Shown here piece by piece: positions 1-11,400 of a stretch of DNA of 64,000 bases. The notes under the pieces are model-generated. The model worked only from the letters and a program-made list of their open reading frames with translations. It was not told where the DNA came from and did no database searches. Source of the DNA: Portulaca oleracea. Its lineage: Eukaryota; Streptophyta; Magnoliopsida; Caryophyllales; Portulacaceae. The number at the start of each line of letters is the position of its first letter. Position 1 is the stretch's first letter. The stretch covers positions 5,711,501 through 5,775,500 of the forward strand of contig CM055871.1 of NCBI GenBank assembly GCA_029582165.1. The letters run 5' to 3'. The translations under genes and the position numbers were made by a program.

Positions 1-1453
1 TTGTGCAACGCTAATAAAGTTAACGTTTAGCGTTTGGAGTAGCGTTTCATATTTTTCGGTCAAAAAATACCCTTTGAAAATTTTATCTTTGGAAATTATT
101 AATATCCTTTTATGTCAATTTACATTAATCTGTTAATTCAACCGCTAAATTTACCGAACACAATTCTCATTTGAACAATCATCCGCTATCCGCTCCATAA
201 ACCTCTAGCCGCTATCTAAAATGCTAATTCTGCCGAACATGGCCTTACTTTACCTTACCTATTTATTTCTTGCACTTTTTTTAAAAAAAATAAAAAGTGT
301 CTAAGGCTATATCAAATTCATGGGTAAAAAATAATTGGATAAAAGATAAAATTTTAGTAATTTTTAATAAATTTTGATAACTTTTATCAATTTATCCTAA
401 TATATCAAAAGTTAATTGTTTTTATTTTTAACTTTAATAATTTTTGATAAATTTTAATAAATTTTGATAAATTCTAATAAATTTAAATAGAAACAATTCA
501 ATTTATTCATGAATTTGACAAGCGGTAAGTACAATTAGATGAAGTGACATGTTTTACAAAACATGCCCTTGCTATTTTGTGAGGCTATCCACAATGACAT
601 TCTCCAAAATGGAGAATGACAAGTACATGAATAGTATGTCTAGTATTATTTTAATGGATAGTTGAGAATGAGTATTGTTTTAATGGTGAAGAATGGGATG
701 AGGAATGACTGAATGAGTAATATAGAATTATTAAAAAAGTACAAGAAAGAAAAAGGTAAAACAAAATCAGTTTTATTTATAATATTTTCTCTCTCTTATT
801 TAATATTTTCTCTCTCCTTATCTCTACATCTCTCTCTTCCACATCTCTCTTTCTCTCTCCTCCTGCGTTTCCAAAATAGTACAATAAACATACTTGGTAT
901 GCCTTCTTTTTTTTATTTTTTCTTTTTATTTACACTCTATCTCTTCTATTCTCCCTAAAAAAGTATATCAATGCTGATAGCCTTATTGAGAAATACAATA
1001 GTGTACCGGCATGATTACTTTAGTCGGCGCCTATCTAGCTACTCAGAGGGAATTTTGTTTTTCCATTGGCAATTCATTTTTTTTTTTCTAAGTGATTGGT
1101 TTGACTTTTGCTACTAGTGTACTTTATGAGACTGTTCAATGGAATTTGATTTTAACTCTCCATGTGTATGTATAGGACTTCTATAAATTGTCATTTTTCA
1201 AACCAACAAAGTAGATTCTATTAGTAATTTAAGTTTAGTTATTTTCACAAGTTTCCCCATGTCATCAGGATAATTAAGGAAGCCCTTCAATCATCTTTCT
1301 TCTTACCCAACAACACTTAGTTCACCATCATGAAATTCAATTCAAACATTGGTTATTTGATATTACTAGTGCACTGCCTGTAGACTTTATAACATTAATA
1401 TGATGATGCATTTGTGGGTGGATAAACTCATACAACTGTTGCTTAGATAAATA
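1..1453. other. AT-rich intergenic DNA
   Basis: No gene is supported here. Around 306-522 a weak foldback is visible: an arm containing tcaaattcatg is answered by an inverted copy near 508-520, with AT-rich repeats of the type attttgataaa between them. A CT-rich tract lies at 780-870. The short reading frames are low-complexity and have no recognisable domain. Confidence 0.5.
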
Positions 1454-1722
1454 CTCGCTGTGTCTTTTAATGAGTGTCAATTTTTCTAACTACCTTGTCC
1501 ATTTTTATTTGTCAATTTTACATTTTCAATAATTAAAATAATTCATATTACCCTTAATTAATGAATTTAATTTTTATTTACCTTTTAAAATTCTCATTTA
1601 TTCTTCTATTTCCTTTTAATGAAGGGTATATTTGGTCATACATAAATTTTTTTCACTTTATTCCAAGGCTCATTGGTTTTGTAAAATTAGTTTTTGTGAC
1701 ACTTAAAAAGGGACGAAGGGAG
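1454..1722. mobile_element. Stowaway-type MITE (first of two)
   Basis: The left end (ctcgctgtgtcttttaa) and the inverted right end (aaaaagggacgaagggag) form imperfect terminal inverted repeats of the CTCCCTCCGTCCC type, flanked on both sides by the dinucleotide TA. TA duplications and such ends are characteristic of Tc1/mariner-derived Stowaway MITEs in plants. There is no coding capacity. Confidence 0.6.
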
Positions 1723-1727
1723 TACTA

Positions 1728-2012
1728 CCTCTTTCTTAAATTATGTGTCACTTTAAATATAATTTAAAAAGTCAAAAAAACTTCCACTCTACATTAATTT
1801 ATCTCATTAGAAATGTGGAAATATTGAATAAAATAGTGAATAAATAAAGAAAAATGGTAAATAAAAAAGAAAAATGGAAGAAAATGTAATTAATAAGATT
1901 AATTTGATAAATTAGAAATAAATGTGTTCTTGAAATTATAAAGTGACAGATATTATGAGAAAAATTGAAATTAGTTAAAAATAAAATGACAGATAATATG
2001 AAAAAGAGGGAG
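1728..2012. mobile_element. Stowaway-type MITE (second of two)
   Basis: This element lies five bases beyond the previous MITE. It starts cctctttcttaaattatg and ends with the inverted aatatgaaaaagagggag, with TA on each side. The interior is AT-rich and non-coding. The two elements probably represent independent insertions at nearby TA sites. Confidence 0.55.
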
Positions 2013-2682
2013 TAAAAAAATATTAAACATATTTATAAATTCATAAGTTACATTCTTTGAAGAAACTAGGGTTCAACAATGGGGCAAGATTTCCATAGGA
2101 CCATACTCACCATAGGACCAAATTGGTCGCAACGGGAATGGTCAGCCGGTTGTTCTTGAGACCAATAAAAACCATTAAAATAAGCATATTTTCAAATTAT
2201 TGAAATCGTATAATTCTTAGACACTGTTATACTGAACTTTTTAATATATCAACATTTAAAATTGAATACTAATATATCTTATCTTTGGATCTATTTATAT
2301 GTATTGATTTTTGTTGATAATTAGTAGAACCAAGCACTAGCATAACAGCACTTAACACAACTCCAACACATTAAATAATGATAAATAGGTCCAAATGTTG
2401 GATATTCCAATGTCTAATTTTGAAGATTGATATAATACTATTCAATAGTTTCAAAAGTCCAAAACTTTTACATAATAACTTCATTGTATATCTTGCTCTA
2501 AAGTCAAAATCATGGTTCTTTTTCTATTTTTAATAAACTTTGGGTTCATGGTATAATTTTAAAACCTCCTAGTAAAGGTACTTAAAAATCAAATGAAGAA
2601 ACCTCAAGGTCAAAATGAATTTTAAGGCTCCTCAATGCAACATTGATGGTTAGTGTAATTTTTCACTTTGAGTGATCAGAAT
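2013..2682. other. Intergenic DNA, nothing recognised
   Basis: AT-rich sequence without a supported gene, RNA or clear repeat structure. Confidence 0.4.
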
Positions 2683-3032
2683 CAAGGTTGCTAGAATCGG
2701 GATCCTAACTCGAATTTACGTGGTAGTTAGGATCATAATTAACCCACATAGAATTGTGGATCGGAATGTAAATAGTAGAATCGCATCAAGAATTTTGGAT
2801 CATAAAATCGTATGATCGTAGATCAAGATTGAGATTTTAATAACTATGATCAGAATTCATAACACAACCATAGTTATTAAACATCTTGATCCTGATCTAC
2901 GATCCTACAATTTTATAAACCAAAATCCTAGACGCGATTCTACTATCAACATTACGATCCACGATACGTGGGTTGATTCCGATCCTAACTACTCAATAAA
3001 TCTGAGTTAGTATCCCGATTCTAAAATCCTTG
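2683..3032. repeat. Foldback MITE with arms spanning nearly the whole element
   Basis: The left arm begins caaggttgctagaatcggga and the right arm ends with its inverted counterpart (tcccgattctaaaatccttg). Further inside, gatcctaact, gtggatcg, tagaatcgc and ataactatg all have inverted partners, so the roughly 350-bp segment can form a nearly full-length hairpin. No clear target duplication was found at the tips. It is probably a non-autonomous DNA transposon. It lies about 160 bp downstream of the ARV1 stop codon. Confidence 0.6.
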
Positions 3033-3196
3033 AATACAACTATGTTAATCACAAAGACTAGCAGACACATATGTACACCTAGAAAAAGTTTAGAAGAGGG
3101 CATTCACATTACAGGATATTCGAACAATTTTCCCAGAATAAACACTGAAAGTATAAATAATAAACCAATAAGAAAAAATGAATAATCTATGAAAGT

Positions 3197-3859
3197 TTAC
3201 AATTCATTGATCACCCAGTTTACAAAGAACTTGACAGCATGAGCAGCAAGGCATACCCCAGCACAACTCTTGAAAGACGATTTCGTAATCACCCTCATAG
3301 CAACCATATTTGATGACATTACAAACAAATCAATGATATAAACTACCGATGCCGGAAATTCCCACACCAACATTGCCAACATATAGACCTTCAAGTAACT
3401 AGAAACGATAATCGCCAATAACACATCTTTATACCCAGAAAACCCCTCTACAAAATCCAAGAATCTCATCGATGCAAAAAGGAGAACGAGAAGCGCGATG
3501 TTGCCCAAAACTGCACAACCCAAGACCTTCAATCCGATGCCTAAAAGCGACCATTCCTGAGACTTTCCGTTCATAATCCACAGCTTGTATGCATCGAGGA
3601 TGAGGAAGGGCAAAGATGACTTGAGCAACAAGGCGTTGAAGTCTAGGGTTTTGCGGTCAAGCAGGTTGAAGAGCAAGTGCCTGTATGCTTTGGGCCGGTG
3701 GAGGATCAAATCGACAATGAGAATCATTAGCTCGCACTCTACGTATTCATCTGCAACCGATGTGCAGTTTTCGCATTTTACTAGTCGGATGTTTCCTTGT
3801 GAGTATTGAATGTAGAGCTTCTCCACCCTGTGACCGCACTTTACACATCGGAGCTCCAT
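3197..3859 (-). CDS. ARV1: ARV1-family protein (sterol and lipid homeostasis, ER membrane)
   Basis: A single uninterrupted frame of 220 codons. The N-terminal ARV1 homology region is clear: CVKCGHR with Cys5 and Cys8, then CENC with Cys29 and Cys32, forming a putative four-cysteine zinc-binding site, followed by the signature ADEYVECE and a HRPKAYRHLLFN segment. Hydrophobic membrane segments follow, including one with the family motif LAMLVWEFPASV. In other eukaryotes ARV1 proteins sit in the ER and are needed for normal sterol and sphingolipid distribution and GPI-anchor synthesis. The length is close to plant ARV1 (about 240 residues), so the protein looks full length. Plant ARV1 genes are, to my knowledge, split into several exons, whereas this copy has no intron. 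That makes a retrocopy possible, although the frame is intact and no poly(A) remnant is obvious. The start is the first Met, immediately before the cysteine motif. Confidence 0.9.
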   Translation of the reverse strand: MELRCVKCGHRVEKLYIQYSQGNIRLVKCENCTSVADEYVECELMILIVDLILHRPKAYRHLLFNLLDRKTLDFNALLLKSSLPFLILDAYKLWIMNGKSQEWSLLGIGLKVLGCAVLGNIALLVLLFASMRFLDFVEGFSGYKDVLLAIIVSSYLKVYMLAMLVWEFPASVVYIIDLFVMSSNMVAMRVITKSSFKSCAGVCLAAHAVKFFVNWVINEL

Positions 3860-5633
3860 TAGATGGTTAAGTTGTTAAGTACGAGACTCTGGCGTCCCAA
3901 TGTAGGTCCCACTTTTGCAGTATTCAGGAGATCCAGATATAGCTAGTCTTGCTGCCCCTACAAGCACACAAAAATAGAAAGTATAAAAAAAAATAAGGTA
4001 GAATACAGTACATAACTATCCAAGTTTCGCTAATGACATTACAATTAGCAGAACGACTCAAATTGAGTGGAAGTAGGAAAGTCATAACTAGCATTCGATT
4101 GTCCCACCACCAAATATATAGTTCAAATCCCCTATATTCTGCCCCAAGTCGAAATTACTGGCCCTAGTTTGAAAATTTGATATTGCAATTAGCGATATGA
4201 TTTGGAACTGAGTGAAGATACTACCCTTGCATGATAAATGGATTCGAATGTAAGGGAAAATAAAGAGCATATATTCTAACCTGATGCCAAAACCAATACC
4301 AAAACTAATACTCTAAAATCCGTCTAGGCGGGTGATGGAGGGGTCAGATGTAGCAGTCTTACCCATAAATTTTGCAATTTAGAGAGACCGGCTCCAATTG
4401 ACCCAAAATTGAGAAATCGTTCGCTACCTACCATTCCATGGAAAAGAAGCAAAGACATTTTACTTTGGTCCATTACAATCTAAGTTAAAAAAATAATCTT
4501 TTTCAGCTATCCGGAGTATGGACATATATTCTAGCCTGATGACGGTGGAGATTATTCGATTATTCCTCCTCCAACACCAATTGCAAACATCATCCTCAAG
4601 TTTCTAACAACCATCACTGTTCTAAGACAGAGAAATGAGATAGTGGGTGGGTATTTATGGAGCAGAGGGGAGTTTGAATCTCTGAAAGAAATACAAATAT
4701 ATTTCTTCCTCCATATGATCCTTGTTCTACAGCAACTTTGATAAAATGCACAGCAGTATAGCAAAAGATGTGCTATTAATTCGTTTTTTGAACTTTGACA
4801 TACAAAATGATGCTTCATAGTAAAGTTCAGGCCATCCACGTCTCATGTTTGTGTAGCCAAAACGCTGCAATTCAGTGAAGACATACATCGTCAAGACAAT
4901 GGACACAAGCACATGCTTGGTTTGCCAATACTTAAGATCCTTCACATTCACTAATTGTTCAAAGGGCTTGTCATGTTCTCTGGATACTTGGCCGCAATAG
5001 CCGATAGCCACTTCATTTATGCTACAACTCATGGCTAGCTACTATATGACTGATAGCATCGATACGCAACCCATTAATAGAAACCTTCTCTCACTTAAAA
5101 CCTCCTTTAACCTCCATCAGAAAAAGAAAAAAAAAAACAAAATCTTCCTAAACCCAAAATCACCTGAAATGTGGACTCTAAAAACCCACCAAAACTCTCC
5201 ATTGATGAATGTTATGAACAACCTCTGCAAATACCTTATTCTCCAATAATGGATCTATAGTACATATTACGACACACCTACAAGCGAAACTGTACTAATC
5301 ATATTGGCGTAGTATGACAACTGGTTTCCAACAGCTACCAAAGTCCCTACACCCTAAAACCCTAGCCGGTGATGGTTGGGTAATGTGTATGAGAGGATAT
5401 TTGGCAAGACTAATTATATCAATAATCGGTTTTTCTCATATATGTTAACGCACCCCCTTGATCTATACTTATAGTTACACAGTTTATAGACAAATTAGGC
5501 TGTCCATTAATTATAGCTTATCCGTTGGGCTGCTGCCTGCCCACTGACATCCCCACTCATCCAGCCATCTCCTTTCCCTCATCAAATCTCTTACAAGTAG
5601 TAAAGCGTGCCATCAATGAGCAACAAACTAACA
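3860..5633. other. Intergenic DNA upstream of ARV1
   Basis: No gene is supported. Sequence at about 4325-4410, with ttttgcaatttagagagac in its middle, recurs in diverged form at about 12465-12545 and 27125-27215. This marks an unclassified dispersed repeat. Confidence 0.4.
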
Positions 5634-5641
5634 ATAGTGTT

Positions 5642-6637
5642 TAAGGGTGGACAACTGGCCGGTTTGGGCCAGCCATAAACGGGCCAGACCAGGCTGGACA
5701 GAGGGTCTTTCTGCTGAGACCAAATGGACTGGGTTTAAGCGGGGCGGGGCGGGGCGGGTCTGGGTCTATCCTGACATGAAGAAACGCATACTTAACAAGG
5801 ATCTAAAGCTATTATTTTGATCATAGCGGATTGGGATTGAATTCTCACACCCTGAATGTTAAAAGAAAATAAGAAAATAAATAATCAATGATTGATGAAA
5901 AGTTCATGGATTCATACACACATTCCAATCCAAATGAATGAGACATTGATCCAAAAACAATCATACAATTACACTATCAAACCACAACTTACAAAATACT
6001 GAATGGAACAACACCCACCAACGCTCAAGTCTGTATGGCAAAAAGCAAATCTGGGATAAATAAACTAAATACAAAATGACATTTATTTCTTATAAATCAG
6101 AGAGGTCTAACCTTGGAAAATAAATGGACCCCAAAACACGATACATCAAAATTGACCCAAATTTCCAATACCCCCACTTGAGATTCAATGCTTTAATCGC
6201 AAAACTCAAAAGCCATAAAAGAAATCTGGGATACTTAACAAGTGAGATAAAGAAATATATGAACCATTTCCCCCAAATTGATTCTACACACCATAAAACA
6301 AGCCCAGACAGAGAGAATCCAATCCAAGATGTTGCCTTTAAACCCTAAACCCTTTTCAGAAGCATGCTCAAAAAAAGAGAAATCGACGAGCATAATGGAA
6401 AAGGCGAAGAAAATTTACCCAAAAGAAGAAATGTTGGAGATATTCGGTTGTCAGATGAAGTTATCAAGTTGTTCAAGGGATGAAAATCACAGATTCAGAG
6501 GGGATGGAGAATCAGAGATTCACAAAAGAGAGGCAGAGAACCTGACTGCATAAGAAGCGACATAGCATGAGTAGCTACCCATTTTCCCTGGCCGCTCATT
6601 TAAGCCCAATGGGCACCCATCCATTTACCCAGGTCTA
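5642..6637. mobile_element. hAT-like non-autonomous element with 8-bp TSD
   Basis: The 8-bp sequence atagtgtt occurs at 5634-5641 and again at 6638-6645, directly flanking ends that read taagggtgg... and ...ccaggtcta, an imperfect inverted pair. Eight-base duplications and TAGGG-type tips fit the hAT superfamily. Subterminal parts are rich in GGGCC/GGCCC words. The interior at 6290-6560, read on the minus strand, resembles a plant gene leader and first exon, but no product is recognised. No transposase is encoded. Confidence 0.7.
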
Positions 6638-6645
6638 ATAGTGTT

Positions 6646-8753
6646 ATATTAAGTCACCATCTATAACTAACATAACACTACAATTCCCCAAATTGTCCAA
6701 AAAGTCACCATACTATGTCCTTTCATGTCATGACATCACATATCCCCAATATGACCGCCCGAGCGTGATATATATAGAGATGACTAATGATGGGTCAATT
6801 TTTCCTTAGACAATCATGACATTACTTATTGATTCCAACTACTTTCCTGACGTGCTCAACCAGGTTGCATAATTTCATAACCCTTGGAGTGCACATTAAA
6901 CTATCAACATTGAACCTTGACTTTGCGTCCAAGTTCAATGTCGAAGGGTTTTGTTCTTTCGTAGATAACGAGATCTACAAGGATCACACAATGATGAAAG
7001 AAGGGAATCAATCGTCACCCCTTGAAGATTGTCATAGCAAATATGATTAACAACTTGAAACCCAAGCCTTAATATAAAAAGGTTTACTTACCAGAGTAGA
7101 CCTATAGGGGTTCTGGTGACGATCTTGGATTAGGGTTAACTGCTTGATAACTGCAGTCAATTTGAAAGGAGAGGGGGTCATCCAACACAAATCAGCCAAG
7201 TGAATGTCATTCAAGGGTTTCAATAAACTTATCTAATTAATCTAACAACAAAACCACACTCAAACCAATACAAATTAAACACTTGAGAAATAGAGCTATT
7301 CATCTGTCCAAGACTGGACTGAACTGATCACGACCGAATACCGAAAATTATGATTTTTTGAAGACCAATGACCGGACCTAATTTTATTCGATTCTATAGA
7401 CCGAACCCACCAGCAAAACGTCAGACCCTTAAGGCCGAACCAATTGTTGGTGTGGTTGTCTTGTTTATGGATGCAGAATCTCTAACAATCAACCTAATTA
7501 CTTACCGTTATGTTCACAGTGAAGATGTAAATGTGGAATGCAAATGGCACACAAAGTGTTCTCGTATTCAAACGCCATTACAAATTTAGAATAGCAACTC
7601 CATCATATCTTCCTTGATTCAATAAATTCATATCATACAGAATCAAGATTGAAAGATTGGTCGTAATTAGGGGGGTGGGCAACGGGCCAGGTTCGGGCCA
7701 AGCTGGGCCTTGCAATTTTCCCTGGGCCTAATCAGGTCGGGCTTGAATAGGACCCCAAACGGGCTTGGGCGGGCTTGGGCCTATCATGAATCCTGATCTT
7801 ATTTAGGGTTGTTCTTTTGGGGGAAGGTTTGGTTTGGGAAGTTCAGCAAATAAATTTGTATTCATGCTACGAAGTAGAACTTTAATTTTCATTTATCTCA
7901 AACTTCTATTGCTCATACCCGAAAAAAAAAAAAGAAGCAATGTTTGAGCAGAAACTCATCATCAGAAATCAAAATGTAATTATAAAACACACACCTTTAT
8001 TCTCATTCCCGAATTAGAACTACAAATTAAGCCCCTTAAAATTTAATCTAATTCAAATATACATATACTAAAATCAAATTTGAGGATTCTAGGGGCACAA
8101 AGATTACATTTTGATATCTACCCACATCTTCACAAATGCTAAGCACACTACACTGAATCAGTTTTTCATCCAAAATAGAAAATTAGAAATCTCAATTGAA
8201 ATACTGAAAGACAATTTTCGGCAAACATCAATTTCCAATCAACATTTGCACTAAATAATCATAGAAAACGTCGGCCAAAGAGAGTAATAAAGCAAAATCG
8301 CGTCACCACACTCAAATTTTAATTAAAAATCAAAAGTATACCGGTTACAAAGAAGTTTCAGTTGTTGAGTAATCATTGTTTTGGAAGAACAAAATAGGGA
8401 TTGAAGAAGCAATTACCGTGAAACTTTCAGATGTATCGGAGGACGTAGAAGAAGCTTTAATTACAAAAATACTGAGGCGATAAACTTTCAGATTCAGTGA
8501 AGTGGCGATCGGATTTGGGAAGCATGAGTGTGTGACAGGCCGAGAGAGGCGGAAACCCTAGCGGCGTCCGTAGAAGCACCGGCGAAAGTTTGTTTCTGTG
8601 GAAGCACTCACAACTGAGATGCAATTACACGTTACGCAGGCGCCAAACCGAGGATGTGCCTCCAAATACTGTACATTGTTATTTATGATTGTTCATGATT
8701 GTTCATCAAATAGTGTAATTATTCACTCTTGTTATCATTATTGTTCACTTGTA
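6646..8753. other. Intergenic DNA with a probable hAT terminal fragment
   Basis: No gene is supported. The segment 7670-7790 (ggtgggcaacgggccagg..., rich in gggcc and gggcttggg) resembles the subterminal region of hAT-like MITEs seen elsewhere in the window. A partner end and TSD were not found. The rest is AT-rich with only short, domain-free frames. Confidence 0.35.
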
Positions 8754-8974
8754 CTCTTTCCGTTCTTTTTTACCTGTCATTTATGATTTTCAGTGTCAAT
8801 CTTTAATCACTAATTTTTAATATAAAATTTTTACAAAAAATTATAATATTATATTTTTTTTAATAGCATTTTTTATTACGAATCTAATGACAATGAATTA
8901 TTATACAAATTAAGATATTAACGATCAAAGTTTTTGCCACAATTTCCTAAGCGAAAGATAAGCAAAAACGGAGG
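8754..8974. mobile_element. Stowaway-like MITE
   Basis: The left tip ctctttccgttcttttttac and the right tip agcaaaaacggagg are an imperfect inverted pair next to TA dinucleotides at both ends. The interior is AT-rich and non-coding. Confidence 0.45.
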
Positions 8975-9079
8975 TAATAATATTTTGAAGCACATGCTCA
9001 CATAATATATATTAAGATTGATTGGATCGAGTTTGTGTCCCTGTCAAATTTAAAATAAAATTAACCTAACTCGTTTACT

Positions 9080-9243
9080 AAGGCTATATTCTTTTATGTA
9101 GTTGGTATGGTACAGAAATAGTGTGATATAGTGAACTTGTGAAAATTGTGAAATGATATGATAAAATTTGTGAATAGTGTGATTGATATGGCAGGAGGTG
9201 GTTAGTTGTTGTACTGTACCGCAGGTACAAAAGAACGGGGTTA
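9080..9243. mobile_element. Short MITE of the GTTCTTTTA-ended family
   Basis: The left end ggctatattcttttatg is answered by the inverted right end acaaaagaacggggtta, and the inner words ggtatggtac and gtactgtacc are also inverted. The same end motif bounds MITEs at 10354-10768 and 56208-56447. No certain TSD was found. Confidence 0.4.
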
Positions 9244-9355
9244 GAAGGGTTGAAAACCGAAACCGTTTACATTTTAAATTTTAAACGTGTTGATCTTATT
9301 TTTGACCAGCTTATCCATTCATCCATAAACCTACATAAGCAACACAACTCATAAT

Positions 9356-10022
9356 TAGAGCTGGCTAATAGGTCAGATCGAGTTGGATTCGTGTTCGTGT
9401 CAAACTTAAACGGGTTCAAAATCTTCCGACCTGAACCTAATCCATTTATTAAATGGGTTGGAAATTGAAACCGTTTACCGTTTAAATTTTAAATGGGTTG
9501 ACCTTATTTTGACATGTTTACCCATTTAAGTAAACATGTTAGAATAAATAAAGTTACCAATTTACCCATTTACCCATTAACTCACTTATACAAAACAATT
9601 TATTATTGGATCGAAATAATGACATATCATGCCCAACAATTTTCGTGGTAATATAATTCGAATTATATATAAGGAGATGTTTTTTAATTCATAGTCAAAG
9701 ATAAATATACGTTAAAATTACAAGTTTTACGTATATTTCAAATATATTAACTGTAACTTTCACTTAAATTTATTGATAAACGGTATAATTGGGTAATAAT
9801 TATGGAGCAAATGACTTGATCCTTGTGACATGCCTAATTAAACGGGTTAAGTAGGTATTTTTTCGTGTCGAAAATCCTGACCTGAACCTAACCCATTTAA
9901 TTAAACGGGTTTACCGTGTCAACCCATTTAATTAAACGGGTTGAAAATTTCTACCTAAACCCGTTTAATATCGTGTTAGGTTCAGGTTGGTAATCGTGTT
10001 GAATCAACTTTTCCCAGCTTTA
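9356..10022. mobile_element. hAT-like element with perfect 8-bp TSD
   Basis: The octamer ctcataat lies at 9348-9355 and at 10023-10030, immediately outside ends reading tagagctggc... and ...cccagcttta, which are inverted relative to each other. This fits a hAT insertion. The interior contains repeated words such as aaacgggttgaaaa, ctgaacctaa and ttaaatgggttg on both strands and encodes nothing. Confidence 0.75.
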
Positions 10023-10024
10023 CT

Positions 10025-10353
10025 CATAATGCGATCGAAATAATGACATTATGTTTCAGCAATTCGTTTGGTAAATATAGTTTGAGTTATTATACATAAG
10101 GAGAGACCTCTAACTCATAAACAAAGATAAATTAAAGTTAAAATTATAAATCTTATATATATATTTCAAAGAGTAGTAAAATAATTTTCATCTAAGTTTA
10201 TTGAAAATTTATTTAATTGGGTAAATAAGTTGCTCATCTAACCTGCCTTTATAAATGGATTAAGCAAGTGTTTTTCATGTCAAAAATCCCAACATGAACC
10301 TAATTCATTAATTAAACGAGTTTATTGTATCTACCCATTTAATGAATAATACT
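10025..10353. repeat. Degenerate partial copy of the preceding hAT element
   Basis: From the sequence gatcgaaataatgacat onward, this stretch repeats in the same order, with divergence, the interior of the 9356-10022 element (about 9609-9960), including the words caattcgtttggta and taaggagag. It reads as an older, truncated relative of the element to its left. Confidence 0.45.
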
Positions 10354-10768
10354 TAGGTCCCGTTCTTTTATGCGGTAACTTGCGGTGTGGTACCGCACCA
10401 CACTCACTACTCAATATGTCAAAAATTTATTAATTAAATGTATGAAAAATCTATATCTAACCCACTTAATGAATAATACTTAGGTCTCGTTCTTTTATGC
10501 GGTAACTTGCGGTGTGGTACCGCACCACACCTCACTACTCAATATTCTACCACACTTTACCACACTCCACCGCATTTTACCACAATCATTACTAAAATAT
10601 CTTCTTACTTTTCTCTCTACTCACTTTTCTCCTCTACTTTTTACATTCTTTCTCCTCACCTACCCCTACCCACTATAACTCACCACAACTCACCACACTT
10701 TATCAAATTCCACCGCACCACACCATTACCATACCACACCGCGGCATCGTATAAAAAAACGGAGCCTT
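10354..10768. mobile_element. GTTCTTTTA-ended MITE with duplicated left end
   Basis: The left terminus, cgttcttttatgcggtaac followed by ttgcggtgtggtaccgcacc, appears twice, at about 10358 and 10487, roughly 130 bp apart. The right terminus (ccgcggcatcgtataaaaaa then acggagcc) is its inverted partner. The middle is rich in ccaccacac words. It is non-coding. The tandem duplication of one end suggests slippage or an insertion of one copy beside another. Confidence 0.5.
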
Positions 10769-10769
10769 A

Positions 10770-11400
10770 AGCTTAATGACCCACTGCCATCTTTAATATT
10801 AATTGTGCTTTATCTTTATTTGATTTTGATCCGAAGGAATTCACGTGGAGGTGCAACATGTACATCCTAATAACTGAATAAAACTATAAACTCGAAGTAT
10901 AGTCTCCAGTCTCCACATATTATGATTGTTCACCTATATATATATTAGGTTGTCATTTATATATTATAATTGATCATTCGCAAATATCTTAAGCGCATAC
11001 TCTAAGTACGTGAGTTGAGTGGAAAAGGCCATACGAGCTTATTCCAATAAAGATGAGTTGACTTGATGGCATGACTTTTGCTTCAAATCCTTCAGTGAAG
11101 TTCAAATTTCCCCACCCATCAAATGAGCCAACTTTAGTAATTGTGTATAGACACCAAACAATGTTGTTCACCTAATTATATATGATACTCACTAATGGTT
11201 TAAACAAAACAAACTATTTAGTGAAACTATGGATACTAACTAATTTTCAACTACTGAATTTCGAGGTTAATTTACAACCCACAAGACTTACAAACCCAGT
11301 AGTGTTAACTGTTATGTCAAAATGGAAGGCACAATAAGCATATGCAAGCTTATCCATCTGGGTAGGCAAGCAAGCAACCAAAATCACTAACACTACTTGA
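10770..11400. other. Intergenic DNA downstream of the RecQ gene
   Basis: This lies immediately 3' of the RecQ stop codon (minus strand) and probably contains its 3' untranslated region and polyadenylation site. No other gene is seen. Confidence 0.4.
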
